Source of the DNA: Streptomyces sp. NBC_01198
Lineage (GTDB): Bacteria; Actinomycetota; Actinomycetes; Streptomycetales; Streptomycetaceae
Assembly (NCBI RefSeq): GCF_036010485.1
Contig: NZ_CP108568.1
Location: 1,364,001-1,428,000, forward strand
DNA: 64,000 nt
Reading direction: 5' to 3'
Below the pieces are notes generated by a model. That model was given only the letters and a program-made list of their open reading frames with translations, was not told the origin of the DNA and did not search any database. A program made the position numbers and the translations under genes. This document shows positions 16,797-24,369 of the stretch, one piece after another. The stretch's first letter is position 1. Every line of letters starts with the position of its first letter.

Positions 16797-16822
16797 GCAC
16801 CACGTCGGTGATGACGTGGTGC
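16797..16822. terminator. Perfect 10-bp hairpin, candidate terminator of the GH4 operon
   Basis: GCACCACGTC and its exact complement GACGTGGTGC are separated by 6 bases (GGTGAT). It lies about 85 bases after the stop of the last gene of the minus-strand sugar operon. There is no T-run, as is common for terminators in GC-rich actinomycetes. An operator role cannot be excluded. Confidence 0.5.
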
Positions 16823-16906
16823 TTGCTGGCCGGCCGTGCACTGTCGACCGGGCTCGGCCCGCTTTTGGGCCGCGCCGGGCCTCGCGCGGACACTCGGCGC
16901 CCCGCG

Positions 16907-18220
16907 TCAGTGCCCCAGCGTCACCCGCAACCCCGGCTGAAGCAGATCCGCGTGGGCGCGGACCAGATCGTCGCACAGGTCCCAGATACGCTCGACGGGC
17001 AGCGCCGCAGCGGTCGCCGGGTCGATCATGGCGGCTTGGCGGATCGAGCGGGGGTCGTCCTGGAGAGCGGCTCGGACGACCAGGTCGTTCATGCTGAGGT
17101 AGCCCCGGTTGAGCGCGGCGCACTGCGCGGGAAGCGCGCCGATCCGGGTCGGCTGGACTCCCAAGGCGTCGACCAGGCAGGGGACTTCGACGGTCCCGCC
17201 GGCCGGCAGGTTTTCGATCAGGCCGTGGTTGGGCACATTGCCGTAGACGGTGCGGGGGACGCCGGTGGTGATGCTGTGGATGACCTGCGGCGCGTACTCC
17301 ATTGTCCCCTCGACCGGCAGCGGGTCGCCGGCCGCGAGCGCCGCCCGGGTGCTCTCGTAACTGGCCACGTTCTCGGCCACAATGTCGAGGTATGCGCCCA
17401 CCGGCAAGCGCAGCCGGTCGAGTTCGCTGTCATGGTGCAGGTACCAGGGGACGTATTCGGCGGAGTGCTCGCTGGTCTCGGTCGGGTAGTGACCCAGCCG
17501 CCGGTACATGTCCACCCGTACCCGGCGGCGCAGTTGCGGGTCGCCGGCGATCAGGGCGTCCAGCCGGGGGTAGAGGTCGGCGCCGTCATGCTCGAAGCGG
17601 AGCACCCACGACTGGTGGTTGACGCCCGCCGCAAGGTAGTTGATCTCTTCGAACGGGACCCGCAGCAGCTCCGACAGGTCCCGCATCGTCCAGTACACCG
17701 AGTGGCACAGGCCCACCACCCGGGTCAGTCCGGTGGCCTGGGTGAGGTACTGGACGTTCATCGCCATCGGGTTGGTGTAGTTGAGCAGCCAGGCGTCGGG
17801 GCAGACCTCGGCGATGTCCGCGCCGAGCGCCTTGAGCACGGGAAAGGTGCGCAGCGCCCGGAAGATCCCGCCGGTCCCGAGGGTGTCGCCGATGGTCTGG
17901 CGCACTCCGTAGCGGGCCGGGACGTCGAAGTCGGTGCGGGTGGATTCGCCCATCCCGACCTGGATGATGTTGATCACGAAGTGCGCGCCGGCCAGTGCGG
18001 CGCGCCGTTCGGCGTGCGCGGTGATCCGCGGCGCGGCGCCGCGTTCGTCCGCGATCCGGCGGGCGGCGCCCTCCGCGGTGGCCAGGCGTTCGGAGTCGAT
18101 GTCGTGGAGCGCGATGTGCGCGTCCTTCAGCTCGGGGAAGGCGAACAGGTCCGCCAGCAGCCCCTGGGTGAAGACGACGCTGCCGGCGCCGATGAACGCG
18201 ATCTTGGTGGGAGTCATCAT
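16907..18220 (-). CDS. GH4-family NAD-dependent glycosidase (alpha-galactosidase-like)
   Basis: The 437-residue protein starts MMTPTKIAFIGAGSVVFTQG, the Rossmann NAD-binding loop of GH4. The family's other marks follow: NYTNPMAMNVQYL, the metal-ligand motif GLCHSVYW (CHSV as in MelA/LplD-type members, not the 6-phospho type), and LAAGVNHQSWVLRFE. GH4 enzymes cleave by NAD-assisted oxidation at C3 with Mn2+ and act on imported sugars in the cytoplasm. The exact sugar cannot be fixed; MelA-type members take alpha-galactosides or uronides. It is translationally coupled to the kinase gene (ATGA overlap, with GGAGAG upstream). As the last gene of an operon led by GH114, it may trim galactosamine-containing oligomers. 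Confidence 0.85.
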   Translation of the reverse strand: MMTPTKIAFIGAGSVVFTQGLLADLFAFPELKDAHIALHDIDSERLATAEGAARRIADERGAAPRITAHAERRAALAGAHFVINIIQVGMGESTRTDFDVPARYGVRQTIGDTLGTGGIFRALRTFPVLKALGADIAEVCPDAWLLNYTNPMAMNVQYLTQATGLTRVVGLCHSVYWTMRDLSELLRVPFEEINYLAAGVNHQSWVLRFEHDGADLYPRLDALIAGDPQLRRRVRVDMYRRLGHYPTETSEHSAEYVPWYLHHDSELDRLRLPVGAYLDIVAENVASYESTRAALAAGDPLPVEGTMEYAPQVIHSITTGVPRTVYGNVPNHGLIENLPAGGTVEVPCLVDALGVQPTRIGALPAQCAALNRGYLSMNDLVVRAALQDDPRSIRQAAMIDPATAAALPVERIWDLCDDLVRAHADLLQPGLRVTLGH

Positions 18221-19170
18221 GTGTTCTCTCCGTTGCGGGTTGCGGCTGCCAGCGCCTCGGTCCAGGTCGGCTGGGCGGCGGTGCCACCGTGCGCCCGGGT
18301 GGACAGGGCCCCGCAGGCGGCCGCCAGGTCGAGGGCCTGCCCGAGGGGCAGGCCGGCCAGCAGGGCGCTGACGAAGCCGGCGTCGAAGCTGTCGCCGGCG
18401 CCGACCGTGTCCAGCGGCTCGGCGGGAGTGCCGGCGGTGGCCACCAGGGTGTGCCCGTCGTGGGCGAGGGCCCCGTCGGCGCCGTTCTTCACCACCACCA
18501 ACGGTCCCCGGGCGGCGAGTACAGCTGCGGCCTCGGCAGGCGTGCGATCGCCGGGGCCGGCCAGCGCGAGTGCCTCGGCGGCGTTGGGCAGCAGAATGTC
18601 GGTGACCGCCAGCAGCTCGTCGAAGCCGGGTGGCGCCCACCGGCCGCTCGGGTCGTCGTTGGTGTCCAGGGACGTGGTGGCGCCGGCGGCGCGTGCGGTA
18701 CGCAGCAGGTCCGGCAAGGCGTCGGCGAGCTTGGGCAGCAGGAAATACGATGCCGCGTGCACGTGCCGGCAGCCGGCGAGCAGGGCCTGCGGTACGTCGT
18801 CGGCGCAGGTGGCGGCCAGGGTGCCGGCCGCTGTGAGGATGGCGCGGTCGTCGCGGCGGTTCAGTACGGCGGTGAGCGGGGTGGGCAGGTCGGGGTCGAG
18901 CCGCAGCGCGGTGGTGTCCACGCCACGTGCGTCCAGCGCGCCGCGGACGTAGCGCCCGGCGTCGTCGTCGCCGATCCGGCCGGCGAAGGCGGTGCGCAGG
19001 CCGAGCCGGGCGGCACCGCAGGCCATGATCGCGGCGGAGCCGCCGAGGGTGAGCCGGCCGGTGTCGACGAGTTGCTCGCGCTGGCCGAAGGCGAGCGCGG
19101 TGGTGAGCGGTCCGAGGACGACATCGGGGTTGGCGTCCCCGATGACGAGCAGGTCGAAGTCGTGCGGCAT
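18217..19170 (-). CDS. PfkB-family carbohydrate kinase
   Basis: From ATG 19170 the protein has 317 residues. It begins FDLLVIGDANPDVVLGPL, has the PfkB signature 1 region LTLGGSAAIMACGAARLGLR followed by TAFAGRIGDDDAG, and ends with the nucleotide/anion-hole signature EPLDTVGAGDSFDAGFVSAL, in which the catalytic base Asp is in GAGDSF. Its expected role is phosphorylation of the monosaccharide (or nucleoside-like sugar) released by the GH4 enzyme. Its stop overlaps the GH4 start. It lies 92 bases after the second permease gene. The substrate is not predictable within ribokinase-type families. Confidence 0.9.
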   Translation of the reverse strand: MPHDFDLLVIGDANPDVVLGPLTTALAFGQREQLVDTGRLTLGGSAAIMACGAARLGLRTAFAGRIGDDDAGRYVRGALDARGVDTTALRLDPDLPTPLTAVLNRRDDRAILTAAGTLAATCADDVPQALLAGCRHVHAASYFLLPKLADALPDLLRTARAAGATTSLDTNDDPSGRWAPPGFDELLAVTDILLPNAAEALALAGPGDRTPAEAAAVLAARGPLVVVKNGADGALAHDGHTLVATAGTPAEPLDTVGAGDSFDAGFVSALLAGLPLGQALDLAAACGALSTRAHGGTAAQPTWTEALAAATRNGENT

Positions 19171-19262
19171 CGGTGTCCCGTAATGGTGGAAGAGGCGGTC
19201 ACGAGCGGAGCAAAGGCGGGGCGGTTCCAGGGGCGGCCCCAGGGACAGCACCGTGGGGCGGC

Positions 19263-20168
19263 TCAGCCCTTGAGCCCGCTGGAGGTGATGGACTGGATGA
19301 AGGACTTCTGCGCGGCCAGGAAGGCGAGCAGGACGGGGGTGATGGTGATGGCGTTGCCCGCCATCACCGCCGACCACTTGGTGTGGTGCTGGCCCTGGAA
19401 GGTGGTCAGGCCCAGCTGCAGGGTGTAGTGCACGTCGTGGTTGATGGCGATCAGCGGCCAGGTCAGATCGTTCCAGGTGGCCAGGAAGGTCAGAACCGCG
19501 ACGGTGCTCAGCGCCGGCCGCGACAGCGGCAGCACGATCAGGAACAGCACCCGCAGCCGGGAGCAGCCGTCGATCCAGGCCGCCTCCTCCAGCTCCCTGG
19601 GCAGCGACAGGAAGAACTGCCGCAGCAGGAACACCGCGAAAGGAGTGACCAGCGACGGGACGATCAGCGCGCCGAGCGTGTCGATCAGACCGAGCTTCTT
19701 CATCACCAGGAAGGTCGGGATCATGGTGAGCTGGAACGGCACCACCATCGTCGCGAGCATCAGCGTCAGCACCGTACGGGACCCGGCGAACCGCATCCGG
19801 GCGAAGGCATAACCGCCGAGCGCGCCGAAGAGCAGGTTGGACCCGACCGCGACCGCCGAGACGATCAGCGAGTTGGCGAACCAGCGCGGGAACATCGCGT
19901 TCCCCAGCACGTACCGGTAGCCGCCCAGATTGATACCGGACGGCCACAGGGCGGGCGGGAAGCGGTTGATCTCGGCGTCGCTCATCACCGAGCTGAGCAG
20001 CAGCCAGATCAGCGGCACCGCGAAGAGCAGGGCGAGCGGCGCGAGCAGCAGGTGCCAGGCGCTGAACGGCAGCCGCCGGCGCCGGGTGGCCGCGGGCGTC
20101 GGCACGGCGGCGGCCTGCGGCGGTTGGCCGGCCGGCGACTGCGTCGCGGAGGTGGAGGTGGAGGTCAT
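19263..20168 (-). CDS. ABC sugar transporter permease (MalG type)
   Basis: The 301-residue membrane protein has six helices after a Thr/Ser/Pro-rich cytoplasmic tail. The first segment is HLLLAPLALLFAVPLIWLLL; the family signature is the EAA loop ELEEAAWIDGCSRLRVLFLI followed by VLPLSRPALSTVAVLTFLAT. NSLIVSAVAVGSNLLFG and the substrate-pathway region MVVPFQLTMIPTF are typical of MalG/LacG/UgpE. Its ATG overlaps the stop of the partner permease (ATGA). No ATPase is encoded here, so a shared MsiK-type ATPase elsewhere probably powers it, as is usual in Streptomyces (family knowledge). Confidence 0.92.
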   Translation of the reverse strand: MTSTSTSATQSPAGQPPQAAAVPTPAATRRRRLPFSAWHLLLAPLALLFAVPLIWLLLSSVMSDAEINRFPPALWPSGINLGGYRYVLGNAMFPRWFANSLIVSAVAVGSNLLFGALGGYAFARMRFAGSRTVLTLMLATMVVPFQLTMIPTFLVMKKLGLIDTLGALIVPSLVTPFAVFLLRQFFLSLPRELEEAAWIDGCSRLRVLFLIVLPLSRPALSTVAVLTFLATWNDLTWPLIAINHDVHYTLQLGLTTFQGQHHTKWSAVMAGNAITITPVLLAFLAAQKSFIQSITSSGLKG

Positions 20169-21118
20169 CGTGCCGCTCCTTCCAGGCCGACGGGGGTGAT
20201 ACTGCGGCGCCGCACCAGGCGGGCCGCGACGGCGATGACGAGCAGGGCCACCGCGAGCGCGTACGCGGCGGCGGCGCCGTAGCCGGCGGTGAAGTTCTGG
20301 AACGCCTGCTGCCAGATGAAGTAGACGATGACGCTGGTGGAGCCGATCGGGCCGCCCTTGGTGGTGACGTACACCAGGTCGAAGACTTGCAGCGCGTTGA
20401 TGGTCTGCCACAGCAGCAGGAAGACGCTGACCGGGGTGAGGGTCGGCAGCACGATGTGGCGCAGCAGCTGCCGCCGGCCGGCGCCGTCCAGTCGGGCCGC
20501 CTCGATCAGGTCCCGCGGTACGTCCTGGAGCGCGGCCAGGTAGATCACCACGCAGAAGCCGGTGCTGCTCCACAGCGAGATGCCCACCAGCACGTACAGC
20601 GCCTGCCCGGGGTCGGTGAGGAAGCCCTGCGCGGACAGGTGCAGCGAGTGCAGGACGGAGTTGGCGGCGCCGAACTGCGGGTCGAGGATGAAGGAGAAGA
20701 GCACGCCCTGGGCGGTGTCGGAGATGACGAAGGGGACGAAGATCAGGGTGCGGTAGATCCCGACCAGCCGGATCCGCCGGTTCAGCGCAAGGGCGAGGGC
20801 CAGCCCGAGGACCATGGTGAGCGGTACGTACAGCACGGTGTACCGCAGGGTGTTGCCCACCGCCTGGCTGAAGTGCGGGTCCTTGCTGAGCGCCCGGTAG
20901 TTGTCCAGGCCGACCCAGCGGCTGGGGGTCACCAGGTCGTCGGCCTTGAAGGACAGCAGCAACGACCAGACCACGGGCACGGCACTGAGACCGAGGATGA
21001 CCAGCACGGCGGGCGACAGGAACGCCCACGCGGTGGCCGACTCGCGGCGGCGGCTCCGGGCGCGCAGCCGGACACGGTCGGTGTCGGAGAGGGTGAGCGG
21101 GGCGGGCAGCGGGGGCAT
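20165..21118 (-). CDS. ABC sugar transporter permease (MalF type)
   Basis: The 317-residue protein has an N-terminal basic tail (RARSRRRESATAWAFLSPAV), six predicted helices and the EAA loop DLIEAARLDGAGRRQLLRHI followed by VLPTLTPVSVFLLLWQ. FVPFVISDTAQGVLFSFILD and KGGPIGSTSVIVYFIWQQAF are typical of MalF/LacF/UgpA. The ATG at 21118 has GAGGAG 6 bases upstream and is 10 bases after the stop of the binding-protein gene. Together with the next gene it forms the membrane channel of the importer. Confidence 0.92.
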   Translation of the reverse strand: MPPLPAPLTLSDTDRVRLRARSRRRESATAWAFLSPAVLVILGLSAVPVVWSLLLSFKADDLVTPSRWVGLDNYRALSKDPHFSQAVGNTLRYTVLYVPLTMVLGLALALALNRRIRLVGIYRTLIFVPFVISDTAQGVLFSFILDPQFGAANSVLHSLHLSAQGFLTDPGQALYVLVGISLWSSTGFCVVIYLAALQDVPRDLIEAARLDGAGRRQLLRHIVLPTLTPVSVFLLLWQTINALQVFDLVYVTTKGGPIGSTSVIVYFIWQQAFQNFTAGYGAAAAYALAVALLVIAVAARLVRRRSITPVGLEGAAR

Positions 21119-21128
21119 CGCGGGCTCC

Positions 21129-22448
21129 TCAGCGCGGGATGAGCAGGGCGGCGTCGGCCTCGTCGGCACAGCGGCGCAGGGCTTGGGCGGGCGTGCTCCG
21201 GCCGAGCAGGACTGAGACGATCGCCTGCCCCAGCGACTCCGAGATCGCCGGGTAGGCGGGGTGCGCCGGCCGGACCCTGGCGGTCTCCAGTGCCCGGGTG
21301 AAGACCGGCATCCCCTCGATGCCGGTCTCCTGGGCGCGCCAGGCGGGCAGCTTCTCGGTGCTGCGACTGAGCGGCAGGCTGCCGGCCTCGATGTCCCAGC
21401 GGACGTCCTGCGCGGGCTGCGTCAGCCAGCTGACGAAGGCGCGGGCCGCCTTGGCACGGGCGCCGCCGTTGTCGAACACCGTCCAGGTGTCGGGCCCGGA
21501 GATGGTCAGCGGTTTGCCGCTGTAGCTGGGCAGCGGTACGACGTGGTAGTCGATCTTCGCGGTGATCATGTCCGGCAGTCCCCAGGGGCCGGTGGCGACC
21601 ATGCCCATCCGGCCGGAGTTGAAGACCTGGTACATCTGCTCGCTGCCGGACTTGGGGTCGATGTAGACGCTCTTGGCCCGGGCCAGCGCCTGGACGGTCT
21701 CCAGGGCGCGGACGCCGGCGTCCGCGAAACCGATGCCCTTGCCGTCCGGGGCGACCACGTCGCCGCCCAGGTCCCAGATCATCGGCCACAGCCGCCACAC
21801 GGTGTCCTCGTCGCCGGCCCCGGGCCAGCCGGTCCCGAAGCTCCCCCGGCCGGCGTCGGTAAGCTTGGCCGCGGTGTCCTGGAACTCCGCCCAGGTCCAG
21901 CCGGGTTGCGGCAGCGGCAGGCCGGCGGCGCTGAACAGCCGTTTGTTGCAGACCACGGCCAGCGAGTCGAGCAGCGCGGGCGCCGCCCGGACCCGGCCGT
22001 TGACGGTGACCGCCTCCCGGGCCGGCGTCCAGTAGTCGTGCCACGGCACCGGCAGGGCGGTGACGGTGTCGGTCAGGTCCACCACCCGCGGGCTGCGGGC
22101 GATGCCGGCAAGGTCGGAGCCGAAGATGTAGGCGATGTCCGGGTACGAGCCGGAGGCCAGTGCCGCGGTCACCTTCTGCAGCATCGAGTCGGCCAGCACG
22201 CCGGCGCCGGGGCGGACCCGGATCCGCGGGTGGGTGCGGTTGAAGGCCTTGACCAGGCCCTCGATGGCGGCGCGGCCGACGTCGGTCTGGCCGTGCCACA
22301 GCTCGATGGTCACCAGGCCGTCGGCGCCGACACCGTCACCGGTGTCCGCGCCGCAGCCGGCCAGCGCGGCGCCGAGGGCCGCGCCGGAACCCCGGCGCAG
22401 GACACATCGGCGCGACGGCCGGGCAGGAAGGGAACGGCCGACAGCCAT
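21129..22448 (-). CDS. ABC transporter sugar-binding lipoprotein
   Basis: The 439-residue protein starts at ATG 22448 with GGAGG 6 bases before. The signal peptide PSRRCVLRRGSGAALGAAL has a twin-arginine flavour and ends in the lipobox LAGC, so the mature protein is anchored outside the membrane. The family-1 solute-binding pattern is clear: VTIELWHGQTDVGRAAIEGL, VKAFNRTHPRIRVRP, IAYIFGSDLAGIA, QPGWTWAEFQDTAAKL, FNSGRMGMVATGPWGLPDMI, SWLTQPAQDVRWDIEAGSLP. It is expected to capture oligosaccharides made by the GH114 enzyme encoded immediately upstream. Confidence 0.93.
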   Translation of the reverse strand: MAVGRSLPARPSRRCVLRRGSGAALGAALAGCGADTGDGVGADGLVTIELWHGQTDVGRAAIEGLVKAFNRTHPRIRVRPGAGVLADSMLQKVTAALASGSYPDIAYIFGSDLAGIARSPRVVDLTDTVTALPVPWHDYWTPAREAVTVNGRVRAAPALLDSLAVVCNKRLFSAAGLPLPQPGWTWAEFQDTAAKLTDAGRGSFGTGWPGAGDEDTVWRLWPMIWDLGGDVVAPDGKGIGFADAGVRALETVQALARAKSVYIDPKSGSEQMYQVFNSGRMGMVATGPWGLPDMITAKIDYHVVPLPSYSGKPLTISGPDTWTVFDNGGARAKAARAFVSWLTQPAQDVRWDIEAGSLPLSRSTEKLPAWRAQETGIEGMPVFTRALETARVRPAHPAYPAISESLGQAIVSVLLGRSTPAQALRRCADEADAALLIPR

Positions 22449-22544
22449 CGGACCTCCAGGGGAACGGAACGGAAAGCGGATCGGCGGGCCGGTGTCCGGC
22501 CGAGGGGGCACCGGGGCCCGCCGGGCCGCTCGCGGCGGTTGGGT

Positions 22545-23372
22545 TCAGCAGGCGGCGCGGACGTATCCGCTGGTGCCGAGCGGGACGACGTCCACGTCGC
22601 GCCGTACGACGCTCAGCGTGCTGCCCCAGCTGGTGCACGCCTTCTTCAGGCCCTTGGCCGTGTACTCGATGACGATGACGTGGTTGCCGTAGGCGGCGGT
22701 GTAGTCGCCGCACTCGGTGTAGTCGGCGCACTCCTCGGCGATGGCGAAGTCCAGGCCGTTGACGGTGTGGTCGCCGGAGAGCTCAGCGGTGTTCTTCTGG
22801 GCGATCGCCAGTCTCTTCAGGTGCGCGTGGGCCGACAGCAGCTGGATGTAGGCCTCGGCCTGAGCCTGGGTGAGGTAGCTGGGGAAGCGGTCGAAGGTGT
22901 CGAAGTTGTCGGGTTCGACGGCCTGGTAGCCGGCCGCGGCGCACTGGTCGATCCAGCCGTCGACCTTGGCGGCGATCCGCTGCCGGTTACCAGCGGTTCG
23001 GATGTCGAGCACGGCCTCGTCCCAGCCGGGGTCCTTGACGATCTTGCCCTTGGCGTCGTGCAGCAGCAGGTCGGCGTCCCACTGGCTCTCGGCGCCCTCC
23101 TGGGTCTGAAAGGCATTGACGTAGCAGATGTTGTAGAGGCCGGCGGCGGGCGCCGCGTCATGGTCGCGGCTGACCACCGCCACACCGGCCGGCGGGGTGT
23201 AGGGGCCGCCGATCTGGTAGTCGAAGCCGGCGTGCGCCTTGGGCAGGGTCACCGTGCCGGCCGCACCGGCCGAAGAGGGGCTGAGCATCGGAACTGCCGT
23301 GGCCATGGCGGCTGCCGCGGTGATGGCGATCCAACGACGTCGGGGGGTTCGCATATACGGGGTGCGCATCAT
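22545..23372 (-). CDS. Secreted GH114 endo-alpha-1,4-polygalactosaminidase
   Basis: The 275-residue protein starts at ATG 23372, 5 bases after GGAGA. Its signal peptide (RRRWIAITAAAAMATAVPML) ends near GAAG. The mature part opens AGFDYQIGGPYTPPAGVAVV, then LYNICYVNAFQTQ, DEAVLDIRTAGNRQRI, DQCAAAGYQAVEPDNFDTFD, IAQKNTAELS and FAIAEECADYTEC. These are the conserved blocks of the GH114/TM1410-like barrel, including the acidic EPDN and EEC positions. GH114 enzymes hydrolyse alpha-1,4-galactosamine polymers such as fungal galactosaminogalactan (family knowledge). It is the first gene of the operon, with a promoter about 130 bases upstream. No deacetylase is encoded beside it. Confidence 0.88.
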   Translation of the reverse strand: MMRTPYMRTPRRRWIAITAAAAMATAVPMLSPSSAGAAGTVTLPKAHAGFDYQIGGPYTPPAGVAVVSRDHDAAPAAGLYNICYVNAFQTQEGAESQWDADLLLHDAKGKIVKDPGWDEAVLDIRTAGNRQRIAAKVDGWIDQCAAAGYQAVEPDNFDTFDRFPSYLTQAQAEAYIQLLSAHAHLKRLAIAQKNTAELSGDHTVNGLDFAIAEECADYTECGDYTAAYGNHVIVIEYTAKGLKKACTSWGSTLSVVRRDVDVVPLGTSGYVRAAC

Positions 23373-23512
23373 CGGTCTCCGGATGATGGAGGGTACGTCC
23401 CCGCCTCGGAAGCTGACAGCCATCCTGGCGACTCAGTCCGGGCTTACGGCGCGGGGGCCGTCCACCGGCTAGGCGTACCTCTGCGCCGCGTGCTCGATTC
23501 GGCGTTGCGGGA

Positions 23513-23541
23513 AGTAAAGCGACTGGCGTGGGCGGCGTCAA
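23513..23541 (-). promoter_or_regulatory. Predicted promoter of the GH114 operon
   Basis: On the minus strand TTGACG is followed after 17 bases by TTTACT, a good match to a housekeeping sigma promoter. Transcription would begin near 23505 and leave a leader of about 130 bases before the GH114 start. GTATAC just upstream of the -35 is a small palindrome that could be an operator half. No regulator gene is linked to this operon. Confidence 0.55.
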
Positions 23542-23659
23542 GGCTTTGTATACGCAGGGCTGTTCTGGCCGCCCGGCCAGCGGGGCCGGTGGGCGGCGAA
23601 GTAGGCGCCGACGGCCGTCACTGCCGTCCGGACCGGCACGAAACTCGTCGGGGTCATCA

Positions 23660-23940
23660 CGTACCTCCCGTCAGCAGGAAGTTGACGGCAGCCACGCCAC
23701 CGCGTGACACCGCGGCGAGGCCGCCCGCGGTCGCGCCGACGGCGTCGCCGTACTCCACCGCGAAGGCCCACCCGGGCCACCTCACCCACCCGGGCGATGC
23801 AGCGCGCCCCACTGCCCAGCGCCTCCTGCGCCAAGCGGGGGCGGGCGTCCTCGCCCTGAACGGAGCCGAGTCGCGCGGCAAGCGCGGCGGGCGGTATGCC
23901 GCGTGCGAAGGTCACGCAGTCGACCAGGTACGGCTCCAGC
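23660..23940 (-). pseudogene. Small protein relic, possibly DUF6461-like
   Basis: One minus frame gives CVTFARGIPPAALAARLG and a second gives WAFAVEYGDAVGATAGGLAA then VSRGGVAAVNFLLTGGT. In order these resemble the beginning and end of small Streptomyces proteins of the DUF6461 type (YCLTF.RGL...; GW.FA.E). The frames are separated by a shift near 23775, so the gene is broken. The family call rests on memory of the pattern only. Confidence 0.35.
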
Positions 23941-23959
23941 AGCCGCCCAAGCCGCCGGA

Positions 23960-24367
23960 CACGGCTGTTCCCCCTGATGATGTCTCGTACCCGTGCCGGC
24001 CGGGACAGCGAGCCGATGGCCGGGGTGATCGACTCCCAGTCGGTCAAGGCCGATGCCGTCGTCGGATCCCACAGCCGCGGCTTCGACGGCGGCAAGCTGA
24101 TCAACGGCCGCAAATGACACATCGTGGTCGACACGCTCCGCCTGCCGCCTGGCGTGATGGTCACCGCCGCGGATATCGGGGACTGCGTCCGCGGCTCAGG
24201 TCCTGCTCCAGCAAGTGGGCGACGCGCACCGCCGCCCGGCCCTGGTCTGGGCCGATGACGGCTGCGCCGGAAGCCTCACCGAGCACTGCTTGGCCGCACT
24301 CGCCCTGGTCCTGCAGGTCGTCAAACGCAGCGACAACCAGAAGGGCTTCGTATTGCTGCCCAAGCGG
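23960..24367 (+). pseudogene. IS5-family transposase relic
   Basis: The frame reads EPMAGVIDSQSVKADAVVG, SHSRGFDGGKLINGRK, then a TGA where other family members have Arg (CGA to TGA at 24116), then HIVVDTLRLPPGVMVTAADI. After a further shift near 24185 it continues AQVLLQQVGDAHRRPALVWA, DDGCAGSLTEHCLAALALVL, QVVKRSDNQKGFVLLPKR. The catalytic D in VIDSQSVK and D in WADDG are present, but the 3' third and the N-terminus are missing. It abuts the end of the phosphatase gene. Confidence 0.85.
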
Positions 24368-24369
24368 AC

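Noticed and set aside
16808..18952. A 714-residue plus-strand open frame
   Set aside because: Antisense of the GH4 and kinase genes; no recognisable domain.
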